DNA from: Chloroflexota bacterium
GTDB lineage: Bacteria > Chloroflexota > Dehalococcoidia > Dehalococcoidales > Fen-1064
DNA: 26,932 nt
Direction: 5' to 3'
Assembly: GCA_026389745.1 (NCBI GenBank)
Contig: JAPLHG010000033.1
Coordinates: forward strand, 664 to 27,595
This document shows positions 14,751 through 21,413 of the stretch, one piece after another. The position numbers and the translations under genes are program-made. A model generated the notes under the pieces. That model did not search any database, had not been told where the DNA came from, and saw only the letters and a program-made list of their open reading frames with translations. Positions within the stretch are counted from its first letter, which is position 1. Every line of letters starts with the position of its first letter.

Positions 14751-15527
14751 TTACTGGCGATTGAAAGAGTTGCCTCTTGTACCTGAAAAGCCACCTTTCG
14801 AACGAAAAGAGTTGTCACCTCTCGGTCCGGAGGAATTACCCTTGAAATTCGAGGGACGCTTGGGGTGAATAACCACCTTACGTGATTCGCCTTCGCCGAT
14901 GCTCTCAGTATAAACGGCTGGATTATCAGCCAACGCCATGTGAACAATTCGCCGTTCATAAGCAGGCATCGGCTCTAGTGTAAATGGAACGCCTTTGGTC
15001 TTGACCTGCTCTGCCATCCGCTGCGCCAGAACCTTCAACGCATCATAGCGACGCTGCTTATAACCTTCAGCATCTATGACAATGGGTATCCATGTATTTG
15101 TCTGGTGCCCTACAACCAACCTAACCATATATTGGAGAGATGACAAAGTCTGCCCGCGCCGCCCGATGAGAATCCCCAGGTCTTCCCCCTCAATGTTGAA
15201 CGCAATAGGTGCTGTATTCGGCTCGCCGCTTTCATCGGGATAGGTACCGGGTACAACAATGCCTTCCACTTCCATAAGTACCAATAATTTCTCCAGAACA
15301 CCCTTGGCAATACTAACCACATCAGGATTGACTGCTGACGAAGTTGTAGGGAGAGTCAGAACTTCTACACTAATCCTAGCGTCCTCAGCACCTAGCCCGA
15401 AAAGACCACCACTTTTGCCCTCGCTAAGTATGATAATATTAACGTCTTCTCGAGTAATCCCCAACTGTTTCAGAGCTTTGGCAATCGCCGCATCTACAGT
15501 CTTATCACTTACTTCCAGAATTTCCAT
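14751..15527 (-). CDS. jag: Jag/KhpB RNA-binding protein
   Basis: Jag (KhpB) has a Jag-N domain, a KH domain and an R3H domain and affects cell division and RNA metabolism, normally next to yidC. In these 258 residues Jag-N is about 1-50 (SGGLFGLG loop at 39-46), the KH domain centres on GILIGRRGQTL near 117-127, and R3H includes ERRIVHMAL. The last 40 or so residues are a disordered tail rich in Gly, Ser, Asn, Arg and Phe, which is longer and more RGG-like than in most Jag proteins. The start overlaps the 3' end of yidC by 23 bases, so translation is coupled. Confidence 0.95.
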   Translation of the reverse strand: MEILEVSDKTVDAAIAKALKQLGITREDVNIIILSEGKSGGLFGLGAEDARISVEVLTLPTTSSAVNPDVVSIAKGVLEKLLVLMEVEGIVVPGTYPDESGEPNTAPIAFNIEGEDLGILIGRRGQTLSSLQYMVRLVVGHQTNTWIPIVIDAEGYKQRRYDALKVLAQRMAEQVKTKGVPFTLEPMPAYERRIVHMALADNPAVYTESIGEGESRKVVIHPKRPSNFKGNSSGPRGDNSFRSKGGFSGTRGNSFNRQ

Positions 15528-16383
15528 ATCGGCTTCCTTTATTTATTTTCTGCGAACCTGTCACGATATTACGAGCGGTACTATCAATTTCTCTCGTTGG
15601 CGGCAATTTTTTATACTCAGAAGATGGTTTTGACGGTCTATTATCATCGGTTTTCTTCTTACCGAACAGGCCAGCCAAACCTCCCCATCCTGTGACAAAG
15701 TACTGCATCACGATACTGATAATATTGGAGGTTACCCAGTATAAGGCCAAACCACTGGGGAATGAAAGAGTCATAAAGGCAAATAGGAGCGGCATCATCA
15801 CCAGCATCATCTGACCCTGTGTCTGTTGCTGAGGGTTAACGGTTTTTGGCGTGACCATTTTTTGCTGAAGCCACATCGTACCGCCTACGAGAACTGGCAA
15901 AACGAGGAGTTTATCGGCGGTCCCGAGGTCCAACCAGAGGAATTGGCTTTTCAAAGGCACCATTGGGAAAACCACTGACCATGGGGAATAGAGGTAACGG
16001 GAGAGATTTAACAGCGCCTCAGGTGTAGTTGCCAGCACGCGGATGATTGATTGATAGAGAGCAATCCAGATGGGCATCTGGATTAACATCGGCAGGATAC
16101 AACCGATATTGGTAACCCCAGCTTCTTTGAAGAGTGCCCCCTGTTCCTTTGCCATCCGCTGTCTGTCTTTACCGTACTTTTTCTGAAGCTCCTGAATCTT
16201 GGGCTGAAGTTCCTGCATCCTCTTGCTTGCTTGGAGCTGTTTCTTGGTAAGCGGGTACATCACACCACGGATGACAATGGTCAGGACAATAATAGCCAGA
16301 CCTAGGTTATTGAAAAGGTATTTCGAGACCACGATGAGAACATTTATCACCGGTCTTAAAATAACTAATTCCCAAATATCCAA
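15505..16383 (-). CDS. yidC: YidC membrane protein insertase
   Basis: YidC inserts and folds proteins in the cytoplasmic membrane alone or with SecYEG. The 292 residues are the short Gram-positive/Chloroflexota form without the large periplasmic domain. Conserved blocks include IRGVMYPLTKKQLQASKRMQ with the hydrophilic-groove Arg in the first core helix, LQPKIQELQKKYG (cytoplasmic hairpin), GCILPMLIQMPIWIALY and FPSGLALYWVTSN. The C-terminal tail is basic. The PQQ lipoprotein gene ends 11 bases upstream. Confidence 0.96.
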   Translation of the reverse strand: MDIWELVILRPVINVLIVVSKYLFNNLGLAIIVLTIVIRGVMYPLTKKQLQASKRMQELQPKIQELQKKYGKDRQRMAKEQGALFKEAGVTNIGCILPMLIQMPIWIALYQSIIRVLATTPEALLNLSRYLYSPWSVVFPMVPLKSQFLWLDLGTADKLLVLPVLVGGTMWLQQKMVTPKTVNPQQQTQGQMMLVMMPLLFAFMTLSFPSGLALYWVTSNIISIVMQYFVTGWGGLAGLFGKKKTDDNRPSKPSSEYKKLPPTREIDSTARNIVTGSQKINKGSRYGNSGSK

Positions 16384-16394
16384 GAGATGTTACC

Positions 16395-17624
16395 TCACTC
16401 CCCAGTGCTAAGATTAAGAAGAACCTTGAGCTCAATATCTTTTGCTGCCGTGTCTATCCAATACAGATTGTCTTTAGTGGTATGGATATAGACAATGTTG
16501 CCTTGGGCGAAGAGCGGCGCATTGATGTCCTCCAGAGGAGGAAGACCTAACTCTTGCTGGCTTCCGTTCGTTGTATTGATGATATAAACCTTGCCTCTTT
16601 GCTTTTTTACATCAGTAGATGCCACAGAAGTAGCCACAATGATGGAATCACCAATGACCACCGGTGATGAGCTAATTGAATCGCCAAGTACATATGGAGC
16701 ATGTACAAGATTGCCAGTGGAAGCATCCAGCGCATAGATTTTGCCATCAAGACATGGTGCATAAATAATTCCGTTAAGAACTACCGGTTTTGCCCAGAAC
16801 CAGTTCTGGGGATTATCATTGACTTCATTACCAGAGGGAAATTTCCATACCAGATTGCCAGTCGTTGCATCCAGCGCATAAAAATGGCGGTCGTAGTCGC
16901 CGATGAAAACCTTGTTGTCATAGACAACCGGTGTGGAACTTATGGAGCCGTCGGTTTTATATTCCCACTTCTCAGTGCCATCGGCAGTGTTCAAGGCGTA
17001 AACTGTCTTATTGAAACAACCGATATACAGAGTGTTGCCATCAACAACCGGCGCCGACCAGATTTTACTGTCGATTTTATGAGACCACTCAAAATAAAGT
17101 CCATCCGCATTCAGAGCATAAATTATACCGTCAGAAGTCGCGAAGTACACAGTGTCATTATCAACAGTTATCCCACCGATAATTGACCCGCTCATAGTAC
17201 CCTGGCGCGGGTAAATCCATTCCGGGTCTTCCAGCAACTTATTATCTACAAACGAATAGGCGTATATTTTACCATCGGTCCCACCAACGTAAACTATTTC
17301 GCCTTGTACCACTGGCGAAGCATATAGAACCAAAGAGGAAGTTGTTTGTCCACCACAGGAAGACGGCAGACAACTCAATCCTCCTGATGCCTGAGTTACC
17401 AGTTGTACAATGGGTTCACGAACTTTTCCGCTGTTCGCATCAATGGCAATAACCTTGCCGGTCATAGAAACTACAAACAAGGTGTCACCAGATACTGCAC
17501 CACCTGCCCAACCACGTGATATAGCGGCGGCACAAGATAGGCCGCCGGTACAACCGGAGATGATTGGCATACTGAGGAGAAATATTGCCAGAATCACTAA
17601 GAGTATTTTGTACTTAACGTTCAC
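16395..17624 (-). CDS. PQQ-type beta-propeller lipoprotein
   Basis: The 409 residues begin with a lipoprotein signal peptide: a basic start, a hydrophobic core and the lipobox IISGC with Cys25. Multiple propeller blades of the PQQ-repeat type follow, with recurring units such as VFVIAIDANSGK-like, YALNADG, YALNTADGTEKWEY, FYALDATTGNLVWKF and YALDASTGNL. The fold is that of BamB, but a monoderm cell would have no BAM complex. The gene lies between yidD and yidC, a location that suggests help in folding or quality control of exported proteins. That role is inference. The start is GTG with GGAG about 12 bases upstream. Confidence 0.88.
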   Translation of the reverse strand: MNVKYKILLVILAIFLLSMPIISGCTGGLSCAAAISRGWAGGAVSGDTLFVVSMTGKVIAIDANSGKVREPIVQLVTQASGGLSCLPSSCGGQTTSSLVLYASPVVQGEIVYVGGTDGKIYAYSFVDNKLLEDPEWIYPRQGTMSGSIIGGITVDNDTVYFATSDGIIYALNADGLYFEWSHKIDSKIWSAPVVDGNTLYIGCFNKTVYALNTADGTEKWEYKTDGSISSTPVVYDNKVFIGDYDRHFYALDATTGNLVWKFPSGNEVNDNPQNWFWAKPVVLNGIIYAPCLDGKIYALDASTGNLVHAPYVLGDSISSSPVVIGDSIIVATSVASTDVKKQRGKVYIINTTNGSQQELGLPPLEDINAPLFAQGNIVYIHTTKDNLYWIDTAAKDIELKVLLNLSTGE

Positions 17625-17650
17625 TTAATTCTTTGCTCCAATATGGTTCC

Positions 17651-17860
17651 TTATGGAACAGGGTCATAACCGCCAGCATTAAAAGGGTTACAGCGGGCAA
17701 TACGTTTTGTTCCCAGCCAGATACCCTTGAAGATGCCATACCTATTAATCGCCTCATACGTGTACTGAGAACATGTAGGCGTAAAGCGACAAGATGATGG
17801 AAGCGACTGTGATATCGTGAACTGATAAAGTTTAATCAACTTCAAAGCGAACTCTTTCAC
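17651..17860 (-). CDS. yidD: YidD membrane protein insertion efficiency factor
   Basis: YidD is a small protein that aids YidC-dependent insertion. The 69 residues have the conserved core CRFTPTCSQYTYEAI with GIFKGIWLGTKRIARCNPF and end GGYDPVP, all family hallmarks including the three cysteines. The start is GTG at 17860. It lies 13 bases after rnpA, the normal neighbour. Confidence 0.96.
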   Translation of the reverse strand: MKEFALKLIKLYQFTISQSLPSSCRFTPTCSQYTYEAINRYGIFKGIWLGTKRIARCNPFNAGGYDPVP

Positions 17861-17873
17861 TTTCTTTCACTAA

Positions 17874-18245
17874 CTAAGACGTTATCGGGTTTATCTCTAA
17901 TATACTTGCCCGTAACAGCAAACTCGTAACCGCTTTCTTCAATTCGGCGAAATCTGCCGCGGCTGAAGCCGGACGGGCGATAAATATAATATCCCATCCC
18001 GGTTTGAGCGGTGTGAAACGAGTAATCTCACGAAGTAATCGTTTCACCTTGTTTCTGATGACAGCACTGCCTATTTTTTTACTAACTGAGAAGCCACATC
18101 TGGAAATGAGAACCCCATTAGGTAAAGCTCTTAATACCAGTAGGTCACAAGACCACGAACCACCTTTTGTATAAACCAGAGAATACTGTTCTGGTTTGTT
18201 GAGGTGCTCTATTCCTGCCTTTGACGTCCCCCCAGACGGTGTCAT
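17874..18245 (-). CDS. rnpA: ribonuclease P protein component
   Basis: RnpA is the protein cofactor of the ribozyme that trims tRNA 5' leaders. The signature RNKVKRLLREI (the RNR motif) and GFSVSKKIGSAVIRN are present. The N-terminus is about ten residues longer than usual and contains no K-R-L-K-K-R opening. The start at 18245 is only two bases after the rpmH stop, so translation is probably coupled. The total is 123 residues. Confidence 0.95.
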   Translation of the reverse strand: MTPSGGTSKAGIEHLNKPEQYSLVYTKGGSWSCDLLVLRALPNGVLISRCGFSVSKKIGSAVIRNKVKRLLREITRFTPLKPGWDIIFIARPASAAADFAELKKAVTSLLLRASILEINPITS

Positions 18246-18247
18246 CT

Positions 18248-18391
18248 TTAGACCACGGTCAGACGCTTACGGCCCTTCTGACGTCTCGCCTTCAGAACGT
18301 CTCGACCGCCCCGGCTGCTCATCCTCTTGAGAAAACCGTGTTCACGCTTCCGCGGTATTTTCTTCGGCTGATAGGTTCTCTTTGTTGACAC
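18248..18391 (-). CDS. rpmH: 50S ribosomal protein L34 (bL34)
   Basis: This 47-residue basic protein reads KRTYQPKKIPRKREHGFLKR, then MSSRGGRDVLKARRQKGRKR, the unmistakable bL34 sequence. The start is GTG at 18391 with GAGG 11 bases upstream. It sits between rpsR and rnpA; the rpmH-rnpA pair is nearly universal, but direct attachment behind rpsR is unusual. Confidence 0.97.
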   Translation of the reverse strand: MSTKRTYQPKKIPRKREHGFLKRMSSRGGRDVLKARRQKGRKRLTVV

Positions 18392-18414
18392 GCTAATTTA
18401 ACCTCAAATACTAG

Positions 18415-18735
18415 TTACGGAGTTGGTTGTTGACTGGGAGTGCCGGCAATGGATGCCGTAAAGACGTGGTCCGGGACAAATGGTAGCAATGCCAGATGTC
18501 GTGCTCGCTTGATGGCGGTTGCCATAGCACGCTGGTGCTTGGCGCAGGTCCCGGTACGGCGACGAGGCTCAATCTTTGCCCTATCCGACACATAACTCCG
18601 CAGTTTGTCTGGATTTTTGTAGTCAATGACTTCGTTCTTGTTTGCGCAGAAAAAACATACCTTGCGCTTCGGTACATATCTTGTCCGGTTTGTCCTCATT
18701 GTTCTTGGTCTAGTTGTTCTTTCTCTTGTTGTCAC
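18415..18735 (-). CDS. rpsR: 30S ribosomal protein S18 (bS18), zinc-type
   Basis: The core KNPDKLRSYVSDRAKIEPRR is that of bS18, followed by the family's RRRTGTCAKHQRAM. Potential zinc ligands C27, C30, C64 and H67 make this a zinc-binding (C+) version. The 106 residues include a basic N-terminal extension and a Pro/Gln-ending C-terminal tail. The start is GTG at 18735 with GGAG about 11 bases upstream; ATG at codon 13 is an alternative. It follows ssb by 21 bases. Confidence 0.96.
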   Translation of the reverse strand: MTTRERTTRPRTMRTNRTRYVPKRKVCFFCANKNEVIDYKNPDKLRSYVSDRAKIEPRRRTGTCAKHQRAMATAIKRARHLALLPFVPDHVFTASIAGTPSQQPTP

Positions 18736-18756
18736 TGTTTCTGAACTCCATTAAAA

Positions 18757-19164
18757 TTAAAAGGGGATATCTTCCGGCTCAACTTCGGCAACTTCACCCT
18801 CTTCTGTCTTAGCCTCACCAGTAAGGCTGGCCCCCTGTCTATCAAGGAACTTAACTCTATCAGCGACAATCTCATTCCGTGCCCGTTTCTGACCATCCTG
18901 TCCTTCCCAGGTGTGCAATCGCAGTCTGCCTTCAACATAGACCAGCCTGCCTTTGGTTAGAAACTGGTTACACTGCTCTGCCAACTTGCCCCATGCCACC
19001 ACAGAAAACCATTCCGTTTCCTCTCTCCGTTCCCCTTCAGGAGTGGTGTACCGCCAATTGGTGGCAACGCGAAACGAGGTTACCGGCCGCCCACTGGGAG
19101 TAAAGCGCATCTCTGGTTCACTCCCCAGATTACCAATAATTGTCATCCTGTTGATACTCACCAT
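18757..19164 (-). CDS. ssb: single-stranded DNA-binding protein
   Basis: SSB coats single-stranded DNA in replication and repair. The 135 residues carry the OB fold opening (NRMTIIGNLGSEPEMRFTPS), the central ETEWFSVVAWGKLAEQC and KGRLVYVEGRL, and a short linker ending in the acidic partner-binding tip EPEDIPF. The linker is short compared with E. coli SSB. It is flanked by rpsF and rpsR, the classic order. Confidence 0.97.
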   Translation of the reverse strand: MVSINRMTIIGNLGSEPEMRFTPSGRPVTSFRVATNWRYTTPEGERREETEWFSVVAWGKLAEQCNQFLTKGRLVYVEGRLRLHTWEGQDGQKRARNEIVADRVKFLDRQGASLTGEAKTEEGEVAEVEPEDIPF

Positions 19165-19220
19165 AGCCCCAAAACTCCTTAGACCCTATCAAGCATTTGG
19201 GGAAAAGGCCATTCTCCTCA

Positions 19221-19538
19221 TTACCCAACTTTGACTAAAAGATGACGTAAAACATCCTCAGAGATTCTGAGGCTTGTTTCCAATTCCCGATTATAACCAG
19301 GTTTCATCGTGAACTTGAACAGGATATAGTTCCCCTCCAGGGAATGCCTTAGAGGGTAGGCTAATCGTCTTTTGCCCCACGGTTGAGTATCAGATATAAT
19401 GCCACCCTTACCGGTAATGAACTTCTTGACATTTTCAATGGTAGCATTGAGTTCTTCCTCTGCCAGTTCCGGCTTGAGGATTATAATCAGTTCATATTCA
19501 TTTAATCTCTTTGTTTCAGTCACTTTTTCCGTTACCAT
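19221..19538 (-). CDS. rpsF: 30S ribosomal protein S6 (bS6)
   Basis: The 105 residues match bS6: NEYELIIILKPELAEEEL, WGKRRLAYPLRHSLEGNYIL and a helix ending with LRISEDVLRHLLVKV. GGAG lies three bases before the ATG. It is the first gene of a nine-gene minus-strand series that runs through ssb, rpsR, rpmH, rnpA, yidD, a PQQ lipoprotein, yidC and jag. Confidence 0.97.
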   Translation of the reverse strand: MVTEKVTETKRLNEYELIIILKPELAEEELNATIENVKKFITGKGGIISDTQPWGKRRLAYPLRHSLEGNYILFKFTMKPGYNRELETSLRISEDVLRHLLVKVG

Positions 19539-19582
19539 TCACTCCATCAGTAAAAAAATAGATTTGATTATTGAGGCACAAT

Positions 19583-19612
19583 AATATAGCATACTACAAC
19601 AGAGGGGCACAA
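19583..19612 (-). promoter_or_regulatory. possible promoter of the rpsF-to-jag series
   Basis: On the minus strand TTGTGC (19612-19607) is followed after 18 bases by TATATT (19588-19583), about 45 bases before the rpsF ATG. The match is moderate and other AT-rich boxes lie nearby. Confidence 0.4.
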
Positions 19613-19652
19613 GACAAGTGCTCTCACATAATAAATGAATTAGCACGTCAGC

Positions 19653-19682
19653 TTGACAGTAGTAAGCCGACCTTGGTAGACT
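19653..19682 (+). promoter_or_regulatory. promoter for tRNA-Asp
   Basis: TTGACA (19653-19658) and TAGACT (19677-19682) are 18 bases apart. The -35 is perfect and the -10 is fair. The start near 19689 gives a 48-base leader to the tRNA. Confidence 0.5.
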
Positions 19683-19736
19683 TTCTACTGGACACAAACT
19701 CAACACTGGTATCTGGTATTCACCATAAGTTTGCAT

Positions 19737-19813
19737 GGCCCCGTGGTGTAGCGGTTTAACATGCCACCCTGTCACGGTGGAGATCAGGGGTTCAAATCCC
19801 CTCGGGGTCGCCA
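19737..19813 (+). tRNA. tRNA-Asp (GTC)
   Basis: Acceptor arms GGCCCCG/CGGGGTC pair with one G-T, the anticodon stem CCACC/GGTGG encloses CTGTCAC with anticodon GTC, the T arm is AGGGGTTCAAATCCCCT, and CCA is encoded at 19811-19813. Its 3' half is shared with the end of a recombinase remnant on the opposite strand and probably served as an attachment site. Confidence 0.97.
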
Positions 19814-20116
19814 CTTCAATATTCCGCTTGCAAATTCCTCGTAGTTGAGTTTGAAGAACGGCTCTAATTCAGGTAGTGGCTTAACAGCCACTACCTGTTT
19901 GTCTTTAAGCCATATTTCCAGAAAAATGCTGTGGGCTAGTTTGTTTCTTTGTTCTTGAGTTGCATTTTCCCATGCATCTGCCACATTTGCCAAGAAATGA
20001 GCCAATCTTTTCAGTATTTCAGGTCTATTACTTACAGTATCCGTTGTCGTAAGTTGTCGTTGAACATTGTTGAATTCATCAATATATTCTTCTCGGCTTA
20101 TGTGCCCCCACTTAAT
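19784..20116 (-). pseudogene. C-terminal remnant of a large serine recombinase
   Basis: The translated segment has ISREEYIDEFNNVQRQL, then FLANVADAWENATQEQRNKL and DKQVVAVKPLPELEPFFKL. This is the coiled-coil and C-terminal end of large serine recombinases of the resolvase/integrase family in Firmicutes and Chloroflexota. The catalytic N-terminal domain and the zinc ribbon are absent. Upstream of about 20116 the frame no longer resembles the family. The last codons (RPRGDLNP, stop at 19784) are the antisense of the tRNA-Asp 3' half, so the gene ended inside the tRNA as integrases at attachment sites often do. It marks an old insertion at this tRNA. Confidence 0.65.
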
Positions 20117-20249
20117 TCTTTTCTGGGTGTAGCATCTGTGCGTATATTTTACCACCAATTTGGTGTAAAACACATTATAGTCGACGAGTTTTAATAATAT
20201 TTTTAATGAAATAACCTATCGCCAGCAAACGGCATATTATGCCCATATT

Positions 20250-20258
20250 TTGCCGTAT
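20250..20258. promoter_or_regulatory. upstream copy of the TTGCCGTAT site
   Basis: TTGCCGTAT at 20250-20258 is an exact copy of 20409-20417 in the operator before the nitrogen operon. It also pairs with ACGGCA at 20229-20234, and the 13-base palindrome GGCATATTATGCC lies between. Apart from this, the gap 20117-20359 shows nothing I can name. Confidence 0.35.
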
Positions 20259-20359
20259 TATCCCTTTCACAACATCACTCAGAACGTTAATTGTACAACC
20301 ATTCCGTGATACTTGTATCAGACAAAACCGTAGCTAAACAAAATATTTTGCAGAAGATA

Positions 20360-20389
20360 TTGACAGAGGAGAGAATTTTGTGTTAGCAT
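20360..20389 (+). promoter_or_regulatory. promoter of the glutamate synthase operon
   Basis: TTGACA (20360-20365), 18 bases, TAGCAT (20384-20389). The -35 is perfect and the -10 fair. The start would fall near 20396, inside the inverted repeat at 20395-20418, about 70 bases before the first gene. Confidence 0.6.
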
Positions 20390-20394
20390 AATGA

Positions 20395-20418
20395 TATACG
20401 GAAATAGGTTGCCGTATA
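20395..20418. promoter_or_regulatory. candidate operator at the transcription start
   Basis: TATACGG and CCGTATA form perfect seven-base arms around ten bases, spaced for a dimeric regulator. A second short dyad, TACCTGAAAGGTA, follows at 20426-20438. It does not match the archaeal NrpR site (GGAA-N6-TTCC), so the regulator is unknown. Confidence 0.5.
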
Positions 20419-20465
20419 CCATATATACCTGAAAGGTAAATATCTCTAGCAAGGAATGAGGGACT

Positions 20466-20921
20466 ATGCAAAGTTCTGTTTCGGGATTAATTAGCAGTGG
20501 ATTGATACAACTGAATGAACTGCTGGGTAGTACCAGAAATAGAATCATGATAATGGAACCGGGGAGATGGGGTAGCACTAATATTGACCTTGGTATAAAT
20601 GTCAGCTATGCAGACATCGATAGTACGGCCGTGATGGTGGAAATAGCTAACCAAAAGGCTGGTTATGAACCGGAGGTCTCCTACGGAAGGCATCTTCCCC
20701 AAGACCTGGTAGAGGCAGATATAATCTACATCCCCATTTATCCGGATGGGGAAGTGACTAATTTCAATACGAAGTTTTTCGAGGATTCACCTAATTTGCT
20801 CCCTGATTTACTGCCTGACTTCCGTAATTTTGAAGACATAGTGCATGTAATTGAAATCCCGTCATATGCACAGGTTATAGCAGACCCCAAAACACGAAGT
20901 GCCCTTTGTTTCTTAAACTAG
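20466..20921 (+). CDS. stand-alone C-terminal domain of a PEP/pyruvate-binding (PPDK-like) protein
   Basis: The 151 residues contain IMIMEPGRWGSTNIDLGINV, SYADIDSTAVMVEIA, EVSYGRHLPQDLVEADIIYI and VIADPKTRSALCFL. These are the blocks I know from the C-terminus of long proteins with an N-terminal PPDK/PEP-synthase ATP-grasp-like domain. No ATP-binding or phosphotransfer domain is present here. A good ribosome site (GAGGG, three bases before ATG) and an intact frame argue for a working small protein rather than debris. It leads the glutamate synthase operon, 28 bases before the ferredoxin gene, so a regulatory or assembly role there is possible. The function is unknown. Confidence 0.6.
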   Translation: MQSSVSGLISSGLIQLNELLGSTRNRIMIMEPGRWGSTNIDLGINVSYADIDSTAVMVEIANQKAGYEPEVSYGRHLPQDLVEADIIYIPIYPDGEVTNFNTKFFEDSPNLLPDLLPDFRNFEDIVHVIEIPSYAQVIADPKTRSALCFLN

Positions 20922-20949
20922 TTCCAGAGGAGAACAGGAGTTTACTCAA

Positions 20950-21393
20950 ATGAAGAGGGTATTAGTCAACGAACCGGTTTGCATGGGATGCCATCTTTGT
21001 GAGGTCTACTGTCAACTCCAACACTCTAAACACGAGGATATGGTTAAGGCTTTCAAACGAGAGCCATCACGCCCTATTGCGAGACTACGCATTGAAGAAA
21101 AGGAACCCTTGTTCTTCCCTTTGGGATGTCAGCAGTGTGAGGAACCATATTGTGTTAATGCTTGCTTGACAGGAGCAATCACCAAAAACTCCGATACCGG
21201 AGTCATTACTACCGACGAAGAGAAATGTATCGGTTGCTGGACATGTATCCTCGCCTGTCCCTTCGGGATTATCAGACAGGATCTGTTACGGCATAAGTCT
21301 ATCAAGTGCGATCTGTGCCAGGGATTAGAGACACCGACGTGCGTGGCTAACTGTCCCAATGAGGCTCTAACCTATACAACAATCGAAGATTGA
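20950..21393 (+). CDS. four-cluster [4Fe-4S] ferredoxin-type electron transfer protein
   Basis: Sixteen cysteines lie in four cluster-binding groups: C11-14-17-21, C60-63-68-72, C93-96-99-103 and C120-123-131-135. This is the HycB/NrfC/DmsB-like iron-sulfur fold of 147 residues, with no signal peptide, so it is cytoplasmic. It precedes the FAD oxidoreductase and the glutamate synthase parts, and probably carries electrons between the flavoprotein and the FMN/Fe-S synthase subunit. AGGAGAACAGGAG precedes the ATG. Confidence 0.92.
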   Translation: MKRVLVNEPVCMGCHLCEVYCQLQHSKHEDMVKAFKREPSRPIARLRIEEKEPLFFPLGCQQCEEPYCVNACLTGAITKNSDTGVITTDEEKCIGCWTCILACPFGIIRQDLLRHKSIKCDLCQGLETPTCVANCPNEALTYTTIED

Positions 21394-21413
21394 ACAGCAA
21401 CGAGGCAAAACAA

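Noticed and set aside
14674..14868. A plus-strand frame between nfo and jag
   Set aside because: It lies in a dispersed repeat and antisense to the low-complexity tail of jag.
19539..19814. A minus-strand protein-like frame reading ATPRGFEPLISTVTGWHVKP
   Set aside because: It is the antisense translation of tRNA-Asp and its flank, a common spurious prediction.
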